Assembly: GCA_900547195.1 (NCBI GenBank)
Contig: URFQ01000007.1
Location: 1 to 49,489 of the forward strand
Origin: an uncultured Butyricicoccus sp.
GTDB taxonomy: Bacteria; Bacillota; Clostridia; Oscillospirales; Butyricicoccaceae
Direction: 5' to 3'
Length of the DNA stretch: 49,489 nt
Within the stretch, counting starts at the first letter, position 1. Every line of letters begins with the position of its first letter. Of this stretch, positions 7,623 to 15,549 are shown in pieces. A program made the position numbers and the translations under genes. The notes under the pieces were generated by a model. It was not told where the DNA came from. It saw only the letters and a program-made list of their open reading frames with translations, and ran no database searches.

Positions 7623-8645
7623 ATGAAAAAAAACATAACGATTTCTGAAATTGCTCGTGAAGCGGGCGTGTCAAAGTCGACAGTATCCCGAGTGCTGAAC
7701 AATAAGCCGGATGTGCTTCCGGAAACCAAGGAGCGCGTTCGGAAGATTGTAAGAAAATATAATTTCCAGCCCAGCGCGTATGCGAAGGGAATTTATTCAA
7801 AGCATACGAATATGATCGGCCTGGTCATTCCCCATGGGGTGGACTGGACGCTTAAAAACCATTATTATGCGGAGATCCAGCGGGGCATTTTGCATATCAC
7901 GCAGGACAGAGGATATCACGTTCTGCTGATGTACGGCAGGGATCTTCAGGAAGCGGTCAATTCGGTCATGCAAAAACGGGTCGATGGCGTTCTGATGGTC
8001 AGCCCGATGGAGGAAAACAAAAAGTACATCGATCAGATCGTAAAAAGCGGTACGCCGTTGGTTACGATCGGTAAAGTGGATTTCTGTCCCGATGTGGTGC
8101 AGTATTGTACGAATAACTACAGGGGCGCGTGCCTTGCGGTCGAGCATTTGCAGTCTTTGGGACATAAGCGGATCGGCTATATCAATGGCCCGCTGTTCCT
8201 GCCTTCGAGCCGGGAGCGTCTGCGCGGTTATCTGGATACCATGGCGGCAAATGGATGCGAGGTTGAGGACGACATGATTGTTGAGGGTAGAAATTCTCTG
8301 GAGAGCGGACGGTTTTCGGTCAAAAAGATCTTTGACGCCCATCCGGATACGACGGCTTTCTTCGTGGCTTCGGACTATATGGCGATCGGCGCGCTGGAGC
8401 AGATCCGTCTTATGGGCAAGCGCGTTCCAGAGGATATCTCACTCGTTGGATTTGATAACATTCCGATTTCCGGCGAGGTAACGCCTGCGCTGACGACGAT
8501 CGACCAGCAGGTATACGAAAAAGGCAAAATCGGCGCGGATATGCTGCTCGACATGATCGAAAACAAAAACATTGCGATGGAAAAGAATCGTGAAATTGCA
8601 TGTTCTTTGCTGGTTCGCGGAAGCACTGGTTGGGCAAAGAAGTAA
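7623..8645 (+). CDS. LacI-family transcriptional regulator
   Basis: DNA-binding regulator with a periplasmic-binding-protein-like sensor domain. The N-terminal helix-turn-helix reads ISEIAREAGVSKSTVSRVLN (about residues 6-25), followed by the hinge helix PSAYAKGIYS, where Ile stands at the place of the usual minor-groove Leu. The sensor core starts at MIGLVIPHG and ends with the family C-terminal stretches FVASDYMAIGALEQI, VPEDISLVGFDNI and TPALTTIDQQVYEKG. 340 residues is standard. A GAGGGAG precedes the ATG by two bases. It lies between the minus catabolic operon and the TRAP/CoA operon, and five AACCGGTT palindromes surround it; such CpG-centred palindromes are typical LacI-family operators. 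The effector is unknown, most likely a sugar acid or an intermediate of this pathway. Confidence 0.93.
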   Translation: MKKNITISEIAREAGVSKSTVSRVLNNKPDVLPETKERVRKIVRKYNFQPSAYAKGIYSKHTNMIGLVIPHGVDWTLKNHYYAEIQRGILHITQDRGYHVLLMYGRDLQEAVNSVMQKRVDGVLMVSPMEENKKYIDQIVKSGTPLVTIGKVDFCPDVVQYCTNNYRGACLAVEHLQSLGHKRIGYINGPLFLPSSRERLRGYLDTMAANGCEVEDDMIVEGRNSLESGRFSVKKIFDAHPDTTAFFVASDYMAIGALEQIRLMGKRVPEDISLVGFDNIPISGEVTPALTTIDQQVYEKGKIGADMLLDMIENKNIAMEKNREIACSLLVRGSTGWAKK

Positions 8646-8703
8646 GAAGGAGGATACAAAGAACGGCAGTCAGAAATGGCTGCCATGTATCTTACAAATT
8701 CCC

Positions 8704-8715
8704 GGAACCGGTTCC
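8704..8715. promoter_or_regulatory. LacI-type operator O4
   Basis: The best of the five sites: a perfect 12-bp palindrome GGAACCGGTTCC, 58 bp past the regulator stop and before the TRAP operon. Confidence 0.78.
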
Positions 8716-8753
8716 ATGAAGGCTGGGAAACCTGGTACGGATGATCTGCAATC

Positions 8754-8776
8754 ATTTGAATAACCTGGATTCAAAT
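8754..8776. promoter_or_regulatory. ATTTGAAT...ATTCAAAT inverted repeat before dctP
   Basis: Perfect 8-bp arms (8754-8761 and 8769-8776) separated by 7 bases, between operators O4 and O5. It could be an operator for a second regulator or a short hairpin; no homologue is known to me. Confidence 0.35.
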
Positions 8777-8837
8777 TTTCAGAGAATTCGGGCAGCGTAC
8801 CGGTAAAAGATGGAATCCTATGAGGCGTACAATTTAA

Positions 8838-8847
8838 AAACCGGTTT
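8838..8847. promoter_or_regulatory. LacI-type operator O5 near the TRAP operon start
   Basis: A perfect palindrome AAACCGGTTT, 126 bp before the dctP ATG. A TACAAT at 8828-8833 just upstream could be a -10 box, which O5 would then block, but I see no convincing -35 box, so the TRAP promoter is not firmly placed. The rest of the 327-bp gap (8646-8972) holds O4 and the TTGAA repeat and no gene that I can support. Confidence 0.65.
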
Positions 8848-8972
8848 CCGATATATCCTTTTTGTTAATTACAGGTCTGCAACGCGATGCGCTGCCGGCG
8901 AACTGGGCAGGAGAGGGCAGAGCGGCGCTGAACACCTGAAATTAAAAACCAATAAAAGAAGGAGAAAAAAAC

Positions 8973-10001
8973 ATGAAAAACGTACTGGCAATGCTTCTTG
9001 CAGGCGCAATGGTCTGCACACTGACCGCAGGATGTTCCGGTAAGCCCTCGGGCGCAGCTTCTGGAGGAGGTGGCACGACGGCGGGTGGTGATGAGACCTA
9101 CACCATCAAGGTCGGCCTGATCCTGACCACCGATGACCCGCAGTCCATCATGATCCAGAAGATGGCGGACAATTTGAAGGAGACTTCCGACGGCCGCATT
9201 GATATGCAGGTTTATTACAACTCTGAGCTTGGCTCCAACGCAGACCTGCTGGAGACCATCTCCCGCGGTGCGAACACCATGGTATGGCTCGATCCTGCGG
9301 CTCTGTCCGACTATGCGCCGAGTTATGCTGCAATGTACGCACCCTATACCTACGATGATCCGTCTCAGATTCAGACCATTGCATACTCCGAAGTCGGCGA
9401 TGCATTCTATGAAGAGGCTGCTGCGGCAGGTCTGTGCGCAGTGAACCGTATGGGCGCATACTTCGGCACCCGCCATTGCCTGGCAAATAAGGTTCTGGCA
9501 ACCCCCGCTGATTTCAAGGGCGTAAACTTCCGTGTCCCGTCCACTGAGCTTTGGGTCAAGACCTTCGAGGCGCTGGGCGCAAACCCGACCAACATCGCCT
9601 TCTCTGAAGCTTACTCCGCGCTGTCCCAGGGCGTCGCCGACGGTATCGAGTCTCCGTTCGCTACCCTGTATGCGAACAAATTTCATGAGGCGGTCAAGGA
9701 GCTGACCCTGACCCAGCACTTTATCGCGCCGAACGGTCTGATTATGTCGCAGGAATACTTCGAATCCATGCCGGAAGATTTGCAGACCATGCTGACTGAC
9801 GCCTGCATGCGGTTTAACGACGAAGAAACCAAAGCGCAAATTGACTCCGACGATACCTACAAGCAGAAGCTGATCGACGAGGGCGTTAACATCCACGAGG
9901 CTGATGTTGAGGCTCTGGCCGAGGCGTGCAAGGACGTTCCGAACAAGTTCACATGGGGTTCCACCTACTATCCGCAGATGCTCGAGCTCCTGGGCAAGTA
10001 G
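8973..10001 (+). CDS. dctP: TRAP transporter solute-binding lipoprotein (DctP family)
   Basis: Extracytoplasmic binding protein of a tripartite ATP-independent periplasmic (TRAP) importer, which moves organic acids with a sodium or proton gradient. The signal peptide ends in the lipobox LTAGC (Cys about residue 21), so it is membrane-anchored, as expected in a Gram-positive, followed by a Gly/Ser linker. Family features are QKMADNLKETSDGRIDMQVY, YNSELGSNADLLETISRG, FKGVNFRVPSTELWVKTFEA and GANPTNIAFSEAYSALSQG; the Arg in NFRVP is the residue that usually pairs with the substrate carboxylate. AAGGAG precedes the ATG. Neighbours dctQ and dctM complete the system. TRAP systems beside uxuAB often import hexuronates, mannonate or gulonate, but C4 hydroxy acids are also possible given the downstream CoA enzymes. 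Confidence 0.92.
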   Translation: MKNVLAMLLAGAMVCTLTAGCSGKPSGAASGGGGTTAGGDETYTIKVGLILTTDDPQSIMIQKMADNLKETSDGRIDMQVYYNSELGSNADLLETISRGANTMVWLDPAALSDYAPSYAAMYAPYTYDDPSQIQTIAYSEVGDAFYEEAAAAGLCAVNRMGAYFGTRHCLANKVLATPADFKGVNFRVPSTELWVKTFEALGANPTNIAFSEAYSALSQGVADGIESPFATLYANKFHEAVKELTLTQHFIAPNGLIMSQEYFESMPEDLQTMLTDACMRFNDEETKAQIDSDDTYKQKLIDEGVNIHEADVEALAEACKDVPNKFTWGSTYYPQMLELLGK

Positions 10002-10044
10002 TAGAATAGGACGTCGGTTGACATCACATTTACAGATCCTGACA

Positions 10045-10071
10045 CGGTGAGGCGGGTCTTCGGCCTCACCG
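10045..10071 (+). other. Intercistronic hairpin between dctP and dctQ
   Basis: A 9-bp perfect stem, CGGTGAGGC (10045-10053) with GCCTCACCG (10063-10071), loop 9 nt, no U-run after it. It fits the usual pattern in which a hairpin protects the abundant binding-protein mRNA from 3' decay while permeases are made at lower levels. Confidence 0.6.
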
Positions 10072-10108
10072 GTCAAAGGTCTGGCGGTTGCTGAGGAGAA
10101 GCTCTGAT

Positions 10109-10612
10109 ATGAAGAAAAAGATTCTTTATAATCTGGAAGAGATTATCGCGGCGGTCGGTCTGATCGTCTGTCTCTGTCCGGTTATCGCCAATGTAGCGCT
10201 GCGAATTTTCGGCAGCAATATTTTGTGGGCGGAAGAAGTCGCCTACATCGGTTTTGCGTGGATGTCCTTTGTGGGAGCATCCGCGGCATATAAGCGCCAC
10301 AAGCTCGCCGGTATCGACATGCTGGTCAACAGCATGCCGGAAAAGGTAAAAAAGGTTGTCCGGATTGCGATGTATGTTCTTCTGGTCGTGATTTGCGCGG
10401 TCATTCTGGTATACAGCTTCCAGTTCTCCATGGGCGCATGGACAAAAAAGACCCCTGTGCTGAGAATTCCCTATTCCTTTATTGATTTCTCCTGCGTAGT
10501 GGGCTTTGCGTTTATGACGTTCCATTCCATTCGCTTCCTGTTCTGCATGCTTCGCGGCAAGCCCATCAACGGCCTGTACGATACCGAAGATGAGCAGGAA
10601 ATCATTCTTTGA
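10109..10612 (+). CDS. dctQ: TRAP transporter small permease (DctQ family)
   Basis: The small four-helix membrane subunit of the TRAP importer. Hydrophobic segments fall near residues 15-35, 50-65, 88-110 and 130-150; family cues are NILWAEEVAYIGFAWMSFVG and the basic AYKRHKLAGIDML loop. I chose ATG 10109 (167 aa) because GAGGAGAAG sits 7 bases upstream; a TTG 21 bases earlier would lie ahead of that ribosome binding site. It is followed after 18 bases by dctM. Confidence 0.88.
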   Translation: MKKKILYNLEEIIAAVGLIVCLCPVIANVALRIFGSNILWAEEVAYIGFAWMSFVGASAAYKRHKLAGIDMLVNSMPEKVKKVVRIAMYVLLVVICAVILVYSFQFSMGAWTKKTPVLRIPYSFIDFSCVVGFAFMTFHSIRFLFCMLRGKPINGLYDTEDEQEIIL

Positions 10613-10630
10613 GACGGGGGGACTTTCATA

Positions 10631-11917
10631 ATGGTATTTTTACCACTGATCCTGATGTTCGTGCTGTTTGCGCTCAACATTCCCGTTGCGTTCGGTATGC
10701 TTATTTCAGGTCTCATCTATTTCACATTCATGAACAACGATATTCCGACGGATATGATGGTTCAGAACATGGTTTCCGGTACGGAGTCCTTCTCGATGCT
10801 CGCAATTCCGTTCTTCATTACTGCCGGTTCTGTTATGGGTTATGCGGGCATCTCGGCCAAGCTGATGAGCTTTGCTGAGATCCTGGTAGGTCACATGAAA
10901 GGCGGCATGGGTCAGGTAAACTGCGTTCTGTCGGCTCTGATGGGCGGCATTTCCGGTTCTGCAAATGCTGACGCGTGCTTCGAGGCAAAGATGCTGGTTC
11001 CGGAGATGGAAAAGCGTGGTTTTTCCCGTGAATTTTCCGCCGCGGTGACCTCGGCATCTTCCTGTATCACTCCGATTATTCCGCCCGGAATCTGCCTGAT
11101 CCTTTATGCGAATGTTGCGAACGTTTCGGTTCAGAACATGTTCTTTGCAGGTTACATTCCCGGCTTTGCTATTTTAATCGCGCTGATGATCGTCGTCCAT
11201 CTGGTATCGAGCCGCGATGGCTACGGTGCGATGAGAGGCAAGATGTCCTCCCTAAGCGAAATTGGCAAGGGTGCGCTGGAGTCCATCTGGGCGCTGATGC
11301 TGCCCTTCGGCATCGTACTTGGCCTGCGTCTTGGCTGGTTTACCCCCACAGAGTGCGGAGCGGTGCTGGTTGTGTATTCTCTGCTGGTCGGCATCTTTGT
11401 TTATCACGAGTTCAAGCCCAAGCATATTCCGCTGGTGCTTAAGGAGTCGGTTATCAGTACCGCCTGCGTTATGTTCATCATCTGCACCGCCAAGGTTCTG
11501 GCGAAGTATCTGAGCTGGGAGCAGATTCCGGCAATGATCTCCACCTTCCTGACCAGCCTGACCGATAACAAGTTCGTATTCCTGCTGCTGGTCAACCTGT
11601 TCCTGCTGCTCATGGGCATGTTCTTTGATACCACCGCCGCCCTGATTATCTTCCCGCCGCTGCTGCTGCCCGCGGCTCTGGCGCTGGGTATCAACCCCAT
11701 TCACTTCGGCATTATCATTTGTATCAACATCACCATCGGCGGCATTTCTCCTCCGTTCGGCGTTGTTTCCTTCGCGGTATTGTCGGTCTGCAACGCGAAG
11801 ATGGGGCGATACATACGACAGCTCACGCCATTTCTGGTCGCCCTGTTAATTGTGCTGGCACTGGTAACTTTTGTTGAACCCGTATCCATGTTCCTGCCCA
11901 GCCTGCTTGGCAGCTGA
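10631..11917 (+). CDS. dctM: TRAP transporter large permease (DctM family)
   Basis: The large channel subunit, 428 residues, hydrophobic along its whole length (about 12 helices). Family signatures include LNIPVAFGMLISGLIYF, LAIPFFITAGSVMGYAGIS, GGISGSANADACFEAKMLVP and SSCITPIIPPGICLILYA, and near the end INITIGGISPPFGVVSF. GGGGGGA precedes the ATG. Third gene of the TRAP set and co-transcribed with the dehydrogenase 30 bases on. Confidence 0.92.
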   Translation: MVFLPLILMFVLFALNIPVAFGMLISGLIYFTFMNNDIPTDMMVQNMVSGTESFSMLAIPFFITAGSVMGYAGISAKLMSFAEILVGHMKGGMGQVNCVLSALMGGISGSANADACFEAKMLVPEMEKRGFSREFSAAVTSASSCITPIIPPGICLILYANVANVSVQNMFFAGYIPGFAILIALMIVVHLVSSRDGYGAMRGKMSSLSEIGKGALESIWALMLPFGIVLGLRLGWFTPTECGAVLVVYSLLVGIFVYHEFKPKHIPLVLKESVISTACVMFIICTAKVLAKYLSWEQIPAMISTFLTSLTDNKFVFLLLVNLFLLLMGMFFDTTAALIIFPPLLLPAALALGINPIHFGIIICINITIGGISPPFGVVSFAVLSVCNAKMGRYIRQLTPFLVALLIVLALVTFVEPVSMFLPSLLGS

Positions 11918-11947
11918 CGGCCGGGTTCTGATTGGAGACAAAAAGCA

Positions 11948-12988
11948 ATGAAGAAATTAGTTTTGACAGACATTGAAAAGCTCGAGCTTGTCGAGGAGCC
12001 GATTCCGGTTCCCGGCGAGGAAGAGGCAGTCGTCCGCGTTGTATACGCCGGCATCTGCGGTTCGGATATGCACATTATCCGGGGACAACATCCGACGGCA
12101 AGGCCGCCCTTCGTGATGGGCCATGAGGCATGCGGTGTAGTAACCGCGATCAACAGCCGCCGCCGTACCGATATCAAGGTAGGCGATAAAGTCGCAATGC
12201 ATGCGGTACAGGGCTGTGGGTCCTGTGCGGGCTGCCGTTCCGGCAGAGAGAATCTCTGCAAGAATATCAAGATCATGGGCGCGGGCATTGACGGCTTCTA
12301 CAGCGAGTATGTTCGGGTTCGCGCAGACCGCCTGATTCGGTTCAAGGACGACGTTGACATGAAGATCGCAGCGCTGGTCGAGCCGCTGACCGTTGCCGTC
12401 CATGATGTACGGCATTCGGGACTACAGGCAGGCGAGGATGTTTATATTGCCGGCGCGGGCACCATCGGCATTCTAATCGGCCTGTTTGCCAAGTTAAATG
12501 GCGCGGCAAATGTTGTTCTGGGCGAGATCAGCCCGGATCGCATCAAAATTGCCCGTGAGCTGGGCCTCAACTGCCTGGACTCCTCTGCCGAGGATTTCGT
12601 ACAGCAGTGCAGCGACATCACAGGCGGCGAGATGTTCGACCGTGTGTTTGAGGTTACCGGCTTCCAGGGCGGTTTTGATACGGCGCTTAAGATGATCAAG
12701 CGGGGCGGCGCCATGGTACAGGTCGGCATGCCCGGTTCAGGCAGATTTGACAGCGGCTTTCATGTAAATGCCATCATTTTCAATGAGGCAAAGTACGTTG
12801 GCGTCCGCAACCATACGGCCAGGAGCATGGAAGCGGCGGCGAAGGTGATCAATGACGGTCTGATGGACGAGACCCTGCGCAAAATCGTTTCTGCCATTTA
12901 TCCGAAGGAGCGCGGCATCGAAGCTTTTGAAAAGGCACGCGCTGATAAGTCCGCACTGAAGGTACTGATCCAGTTCGGTGAAGAATAA
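11948..12988 (+). CDS. Zinc-dependent alcohol/polyol dehydrogenase (sorbitol/threonine dehydrogenase-like)
   Basis: Medium-chain NAD(P)-dependent dehydrogenase of 346 residues. The catalytic zinc site is in AGICGSDMHIIRGQHP (Cys about residue 38) and GHEACGVV; the structural zinc is held by the four cysteines in CGSCAGCRSGRENLC; the Rossmann fold carries VYIAGAGTIGILIG. Relatives oxidise sorbitol, L-threonine, galactitol or L-gulonate. Next to uxuB and uxuA, an L-gulonate 5-dehydrogenase role (gulonate to fructuronate) is the most attractive reading and matches RspB-type enzymes in known gulonate loci, but this rests on context, not on residues I can point to. GGAGA precedes the ATG. Confidence 0.88.
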   Translation: MKKLVLTDIEKLELVEEPIPVPGEEEAVVRVVYAGICGSDMHIIRGQHPTARPPFVMGHEACGVVTAINSRRRTDIKVGDKVAMHAVQGCGSCAGCRSGRENLCKNIKIMGAGIDGFYSEYVRVRADRLIRFKDDVDMKIAALVEPLTVAVHDVRHSGLQAGEDVYIAGAGTIGILIGLFAKLNGAANVVLGEISPDRIKIARELGLNCLDSSAEDFVQQCSDITGGEMFDRVFEVTGFQGGFDTALKMIKRGGAMVQVGMPGSGRFDSGFHVNAIIFNEAKYVGVRNHTARSMEAAAKVINDGLMDETLRKIVSAIYPKERGIEAFEKARADKSALKVLIQFGEE

Positions 12989-13033
12989 AAACAGCATAAA
13001 CTCAATTACAAGCGGCAAAAGGAGACATTTCCA

Positions 13034-14353
13034 ATGCAGGATTGGCGTACATATTACAGCTCGAGGCTCGTAAGCCCCGCGCAAGCGGTAAAGTATATTC
13101 CGGATAACTGTCGTGTATTTTTCGGACACGCGGCAAACGAGCCACAGGCGCTAGTAGACGCTATGGTGGCAAATTATGAACAGTACCAGAATGTTGAGAT
13201 CGTTCACTGGGTACCGATGGGCAAGGGCGAATACTGCCTGCCCAAGATGAAGGGACATCTGCGTCACAATGCAATGTTTGTAGGCAAGTCCACCCGCGAA
13301 GCCGTTCAGAGCGGCCGTGCGGACTACACTCCATTCTTCTATCATCAGTCCACCCGCTTCTTTTCGGATGGCGCCTTCCCCATTGACGTTGCGATGGTAT
13401 CGGTAACGCCTCCGGATGAACATGGCTTCTGTTCCCTGGGCGTTTCGGTCGGCGGCACTAAGCCGGCAGCGCTCAATGCAAAGCTCGTGCTCGCGCAGGT
13501 AAACGATCAGATGCCACGCACCATGGGCGACTCGTTCATCCATGTCTCCAAGATCGACTATTTTTGCGAGGTATCCCAGCAGCTGCCTCAGCTTGGCGGC
13601 GGTGAGATCGGCCCTGTGGAGGAAGCGATTGGACGCAACGTGGCAAGCCTTGTTGAGGACGGCTCTACCCTTCAGCTCGGCATCGGCACGATTCCGGATG
13701 CGGTACTCAAGTTCCTGTCGGATAAGAAGGATCTGGGGATCCACTCCGAGATGTTTTCCGACGGCGTTGTCGACCTTTACGAAAAAGGCGTCATCACCGG
13801 CAATGCCAAGTCGATCAACAAGGGCAAAATGGTTGCCGCATTCCTGATGGGCACCGATAAGCTATATAAATTTGTTGATAACAACCCGGACGTTATGATG
13901 CTTACGGTTGACTATGTCAATGACCCCTTTGTCATCGCGCAGAATCATAAGATGGTTGCGATCAATTCCTGCCTGCAGGTCGACTTCAACGGACAGGTAA
14001 ACTCCGAATCCATGGGCCCCAAGCAGTTCTCCGGCATAGGCGGCCAGTTGGACTACGTCCGCGGCGCGGCCGGCTGCCCAGATGGTAAGGCAATTCTGGC
14101 CATGCCCTCCACGGCAAAGCACGGCGAGATTTCCCGTATTGTACCGGTATTCCCGGAGGGCACCACGGTCACGACGACCCGTGCGGATGTACATTACATC
14201 GTTACCGAGTATGGGATTGCAAATCTTCGGGGCAAGAGCCTGCGTGAGAGGGCAAAGCTGCTCATTGGGATCGCGCACCCCAAGTTCCGTGACGGACTGA
14301 TGGCAGCGTATGAAGCGCGCTACGGCAAAGAGGAGGAAAAAGAAAATGGCTGA
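13034..14353 (+). CDS. 4-hydroxybutyrate/butyrate-type CoA-transferase (Cat2/AbfT family)
   Basis: Transfers coenzyme A from acetyl-CoA to a short carboxylic acid; cytosolic, 439 residues. It resembles C. kluyveri Cat2 closely as I recall it: VHWVPMGKGEYC, HNAMFVGKSTREAVQSGRAD, MPRTMGDSFIHVSKIDY, LQLGIGTIPDAVL and IVTEYGIANLRGKSLRERA. The catalytic Glu is in GIHSEMFSDG (about residue 239, against Glu238 in 4-hydroxybutyrate CoA-transferase). AGGAGA lies before the ATG. Its end overlaps the crotonase start, so the two are coupled. Together with the 4-hydroxybutyrate-dehydrogenase-like gene on the other arm it suggests C4 hydroxy-acid activation; butyrate or another acid as acceptor cannot be excluded. 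Confidence 0.9.
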   Translation: MQDWRTYYSSRLVSPAQAVKYIPDNCRVFFGHAANEPQALVDAMVANYEQYQNVEIVHWVPMGKGEYCLPKMKGHLRHNAMFVGKSTREAVQSGRADYTPFFYHQSTRFFSDGAFPIDVAMVSVTPPDEHGFCSLGVSVGGTKPAALNAKLVLAQVNDQMPRTMGDSFIHVSKIDYFCEVSQQLPQLGGGEIGPVEEAIGRNVASLVEDGSTLQLGIGTIPDAVLKFLSDKKDLGIHSEMFSDGVVDLYEKGVITGNAKSINKGKMVAAFLMGTDKLYKFVDNNPDVMMLTVDYVNDPFVIAQNHKMVAINSCLQVDFNGQVNSESMGPKQFSGIGGQLDYVRGAAGCPDGKAILAMPSTAKHGEISRIVPVFPEGTTVTTTRADVHYIVTEYGIANLRGKSLRERAKLLIGIAHPKFRDGLMAAYEARYGKEEEKENG

Positions 14354-15149
14354 AAGGATTGTTGAGAGCGTCGGCGAGCACAGGCTGAAGGCCGTATTCT
14401 TAAAAGTAATTGATCACATTGCGGTAATCACCCTGCACAACCCGCCGGTCAATGCCGCAAACGGAGACGTACAGGATGAGATCCTGTTGATCTGCGATTA
14501 CATTAACCGCGACAGGGACGTTTATGTTGCGGTTATGCACTCCGATCTGAAGACCTTCTGCGTCGGGGTTGACATCAAGCGTTTTGCGCAGAGCGTTGAG
14601 GATAAGGACGTTACCAACGTCCAGGAGCATTACTATGACGGCGCACAGGCGCTATATGAGCTGCAGGTTCCGCTGATCTGTGCGGTACACGGCCACTGCC
14701 TGGGTGGCGGCCTGTGCTATCCGGCAGGCGCGGATATCACCATTGCGGCGGAGGGCACGCAGTTCGGCGCACCCGAGGCAAAGCTCAGCGTTGTGGGCGG
14801 TTCCGGCCATCTTGGCAGAATTCTGCCGCCCCAGCTTCAGCGTGAGGCTTGCTATTTTGGCAAATTCTACACCGCCGAAGAGCTCATGCAGTACGGCGGC
14901 GTGACTCGTGTCGTAAAGCGCGAGGAGCTGATGGACGTCGCCATGGAAGAGGCGCGGGAGATTTGCAAGCGCGGCCCGCTGGTTCTGCGTTATCTGAAGG
15001 CGTGCCTCAATGCACAGGAAGATTTTCAGATCAAGCGCAAGGACGACCTGGAGGTCACCTACACCCGCTATATGGCGCGGCATAAGGATTTCGCAGAGGG
15101 CATACATGCCTTCCTGGAAAAGCGGGAACCGCAGTATACTGGCGAATGA
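14346..15149 (+). CDS. Enoyl-CoA hydratase/isomerase (crotonase-fold) protein lacking one catalytic Glu
   Basis: Acts on a CoA thioester: hydration, dehydration, isomerisation or racemisation. Fold markers are VITLHNPPVNAANGD, an oxyanion-hole region around FCVGVDIKRFA, HGHCLGGGLCYPAGADITIA and GTQFGAPEAKLSVVGG. In crotonase the two acid/base glutamates sit in GGGCE and QPE; here the second is kept (APE, about residue 143) but the first is replaced (GGGLC, about residue 123), as in relatives that do chemistry other than simple hydration. Start ATG 14346 (267 aa) follows GAGGAGGAAA and overlaps the CoA-transferase stop; an earlier in-frame ATG at 14310 lies before that ribosome site. Last gene of the plus operon; probably works on the CoA ester made by the gene before it. 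Confidence 0.87.
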   Translation: MAERIVESVGEHRLKAVFLKVIDHIAVITLHNPPVNAANGDVQDEILLICDYINRDRDVYVAVMHSDLKTFCVGVDIKRFAQSVEDKDVTNVQEHYYDGAQALYELQVPLICAVHGHCLGGGLCYPAGADITIAAEGTQFGAPEAKLSVVGGSGHLGRILPPQLQREACYFGKFYTAEELMQYGGVTRVVKREELMDVAMEEAREICKRGPLVLRYLKACLNAQEDFQIKRKDDLEVTYTRYMARHKDFAEGIHAFLEKREPQYTGE

Positions 15150-15192
15150 TTGGATTTGAATGTATTTCCTCCCTTATTTTTATACCAGGATC

Positions 15193-15324
15193 GGGGCGTG
15201 CGGGAAGGCGCGCGCCCCAGCCCTGAAGATGTGCCGGTAAACCGTCCGGATTCCCCGGACAGGCAGGCTGTCTGTTCGTTTGGCGCCGACAGCCCGGCAG
15301 AGGGCATGATTGAAATTGATTTCA
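15193..15324 (+). other. Hairpin-rich gap after the crotonase gene
   Basis: The 400-bp gap 15150-15549 holds no gene that I can support. It contains a 10-bp stem (15193-15202 with 15209-15218, one G-T pair, GGAAGG loop), a second stem GTCCGG/CCGGAC (15244-15260) and a weak TGAAAT/ATTTCA hairpin (15311-15324) followed by T-rich sequence that may end the operon. The first two lack a U-run, so they are not ordinary terminators. Confidence 0.45.
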
Positions 15325-15457
15325 TTTCTTTTATATCTTCGCGACAGGCCGGGTTATGACGCGCCCCCCAATTTTGCTCGCAGACAAGCGGTACGCAATC
15401 CCTTTTGATCTTCATGAAAGATAGAAAGTATGCAAAGCATTGATAGCGAAGTTAGGA

Positions 15458-15463
15458 TATAAT
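15458..15463 (+). promoter_or_regulatory. Candidate -10 box for the ABC exporter operon
   Basis: A perfect TATAAT 87 bp before the start codon. No good -35 box lies at 16-18 bases, so this promoter is tentative. Confidence 0.4.
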
Positions 15464-15549
15464 AACGATGTCAACAGCGGCCTGGTGCAGGCTTTGAGAA
15501 TATATGCGGCATCCGCCGCGGACGCCACGAAAGAGAGGTGCGGATACCC

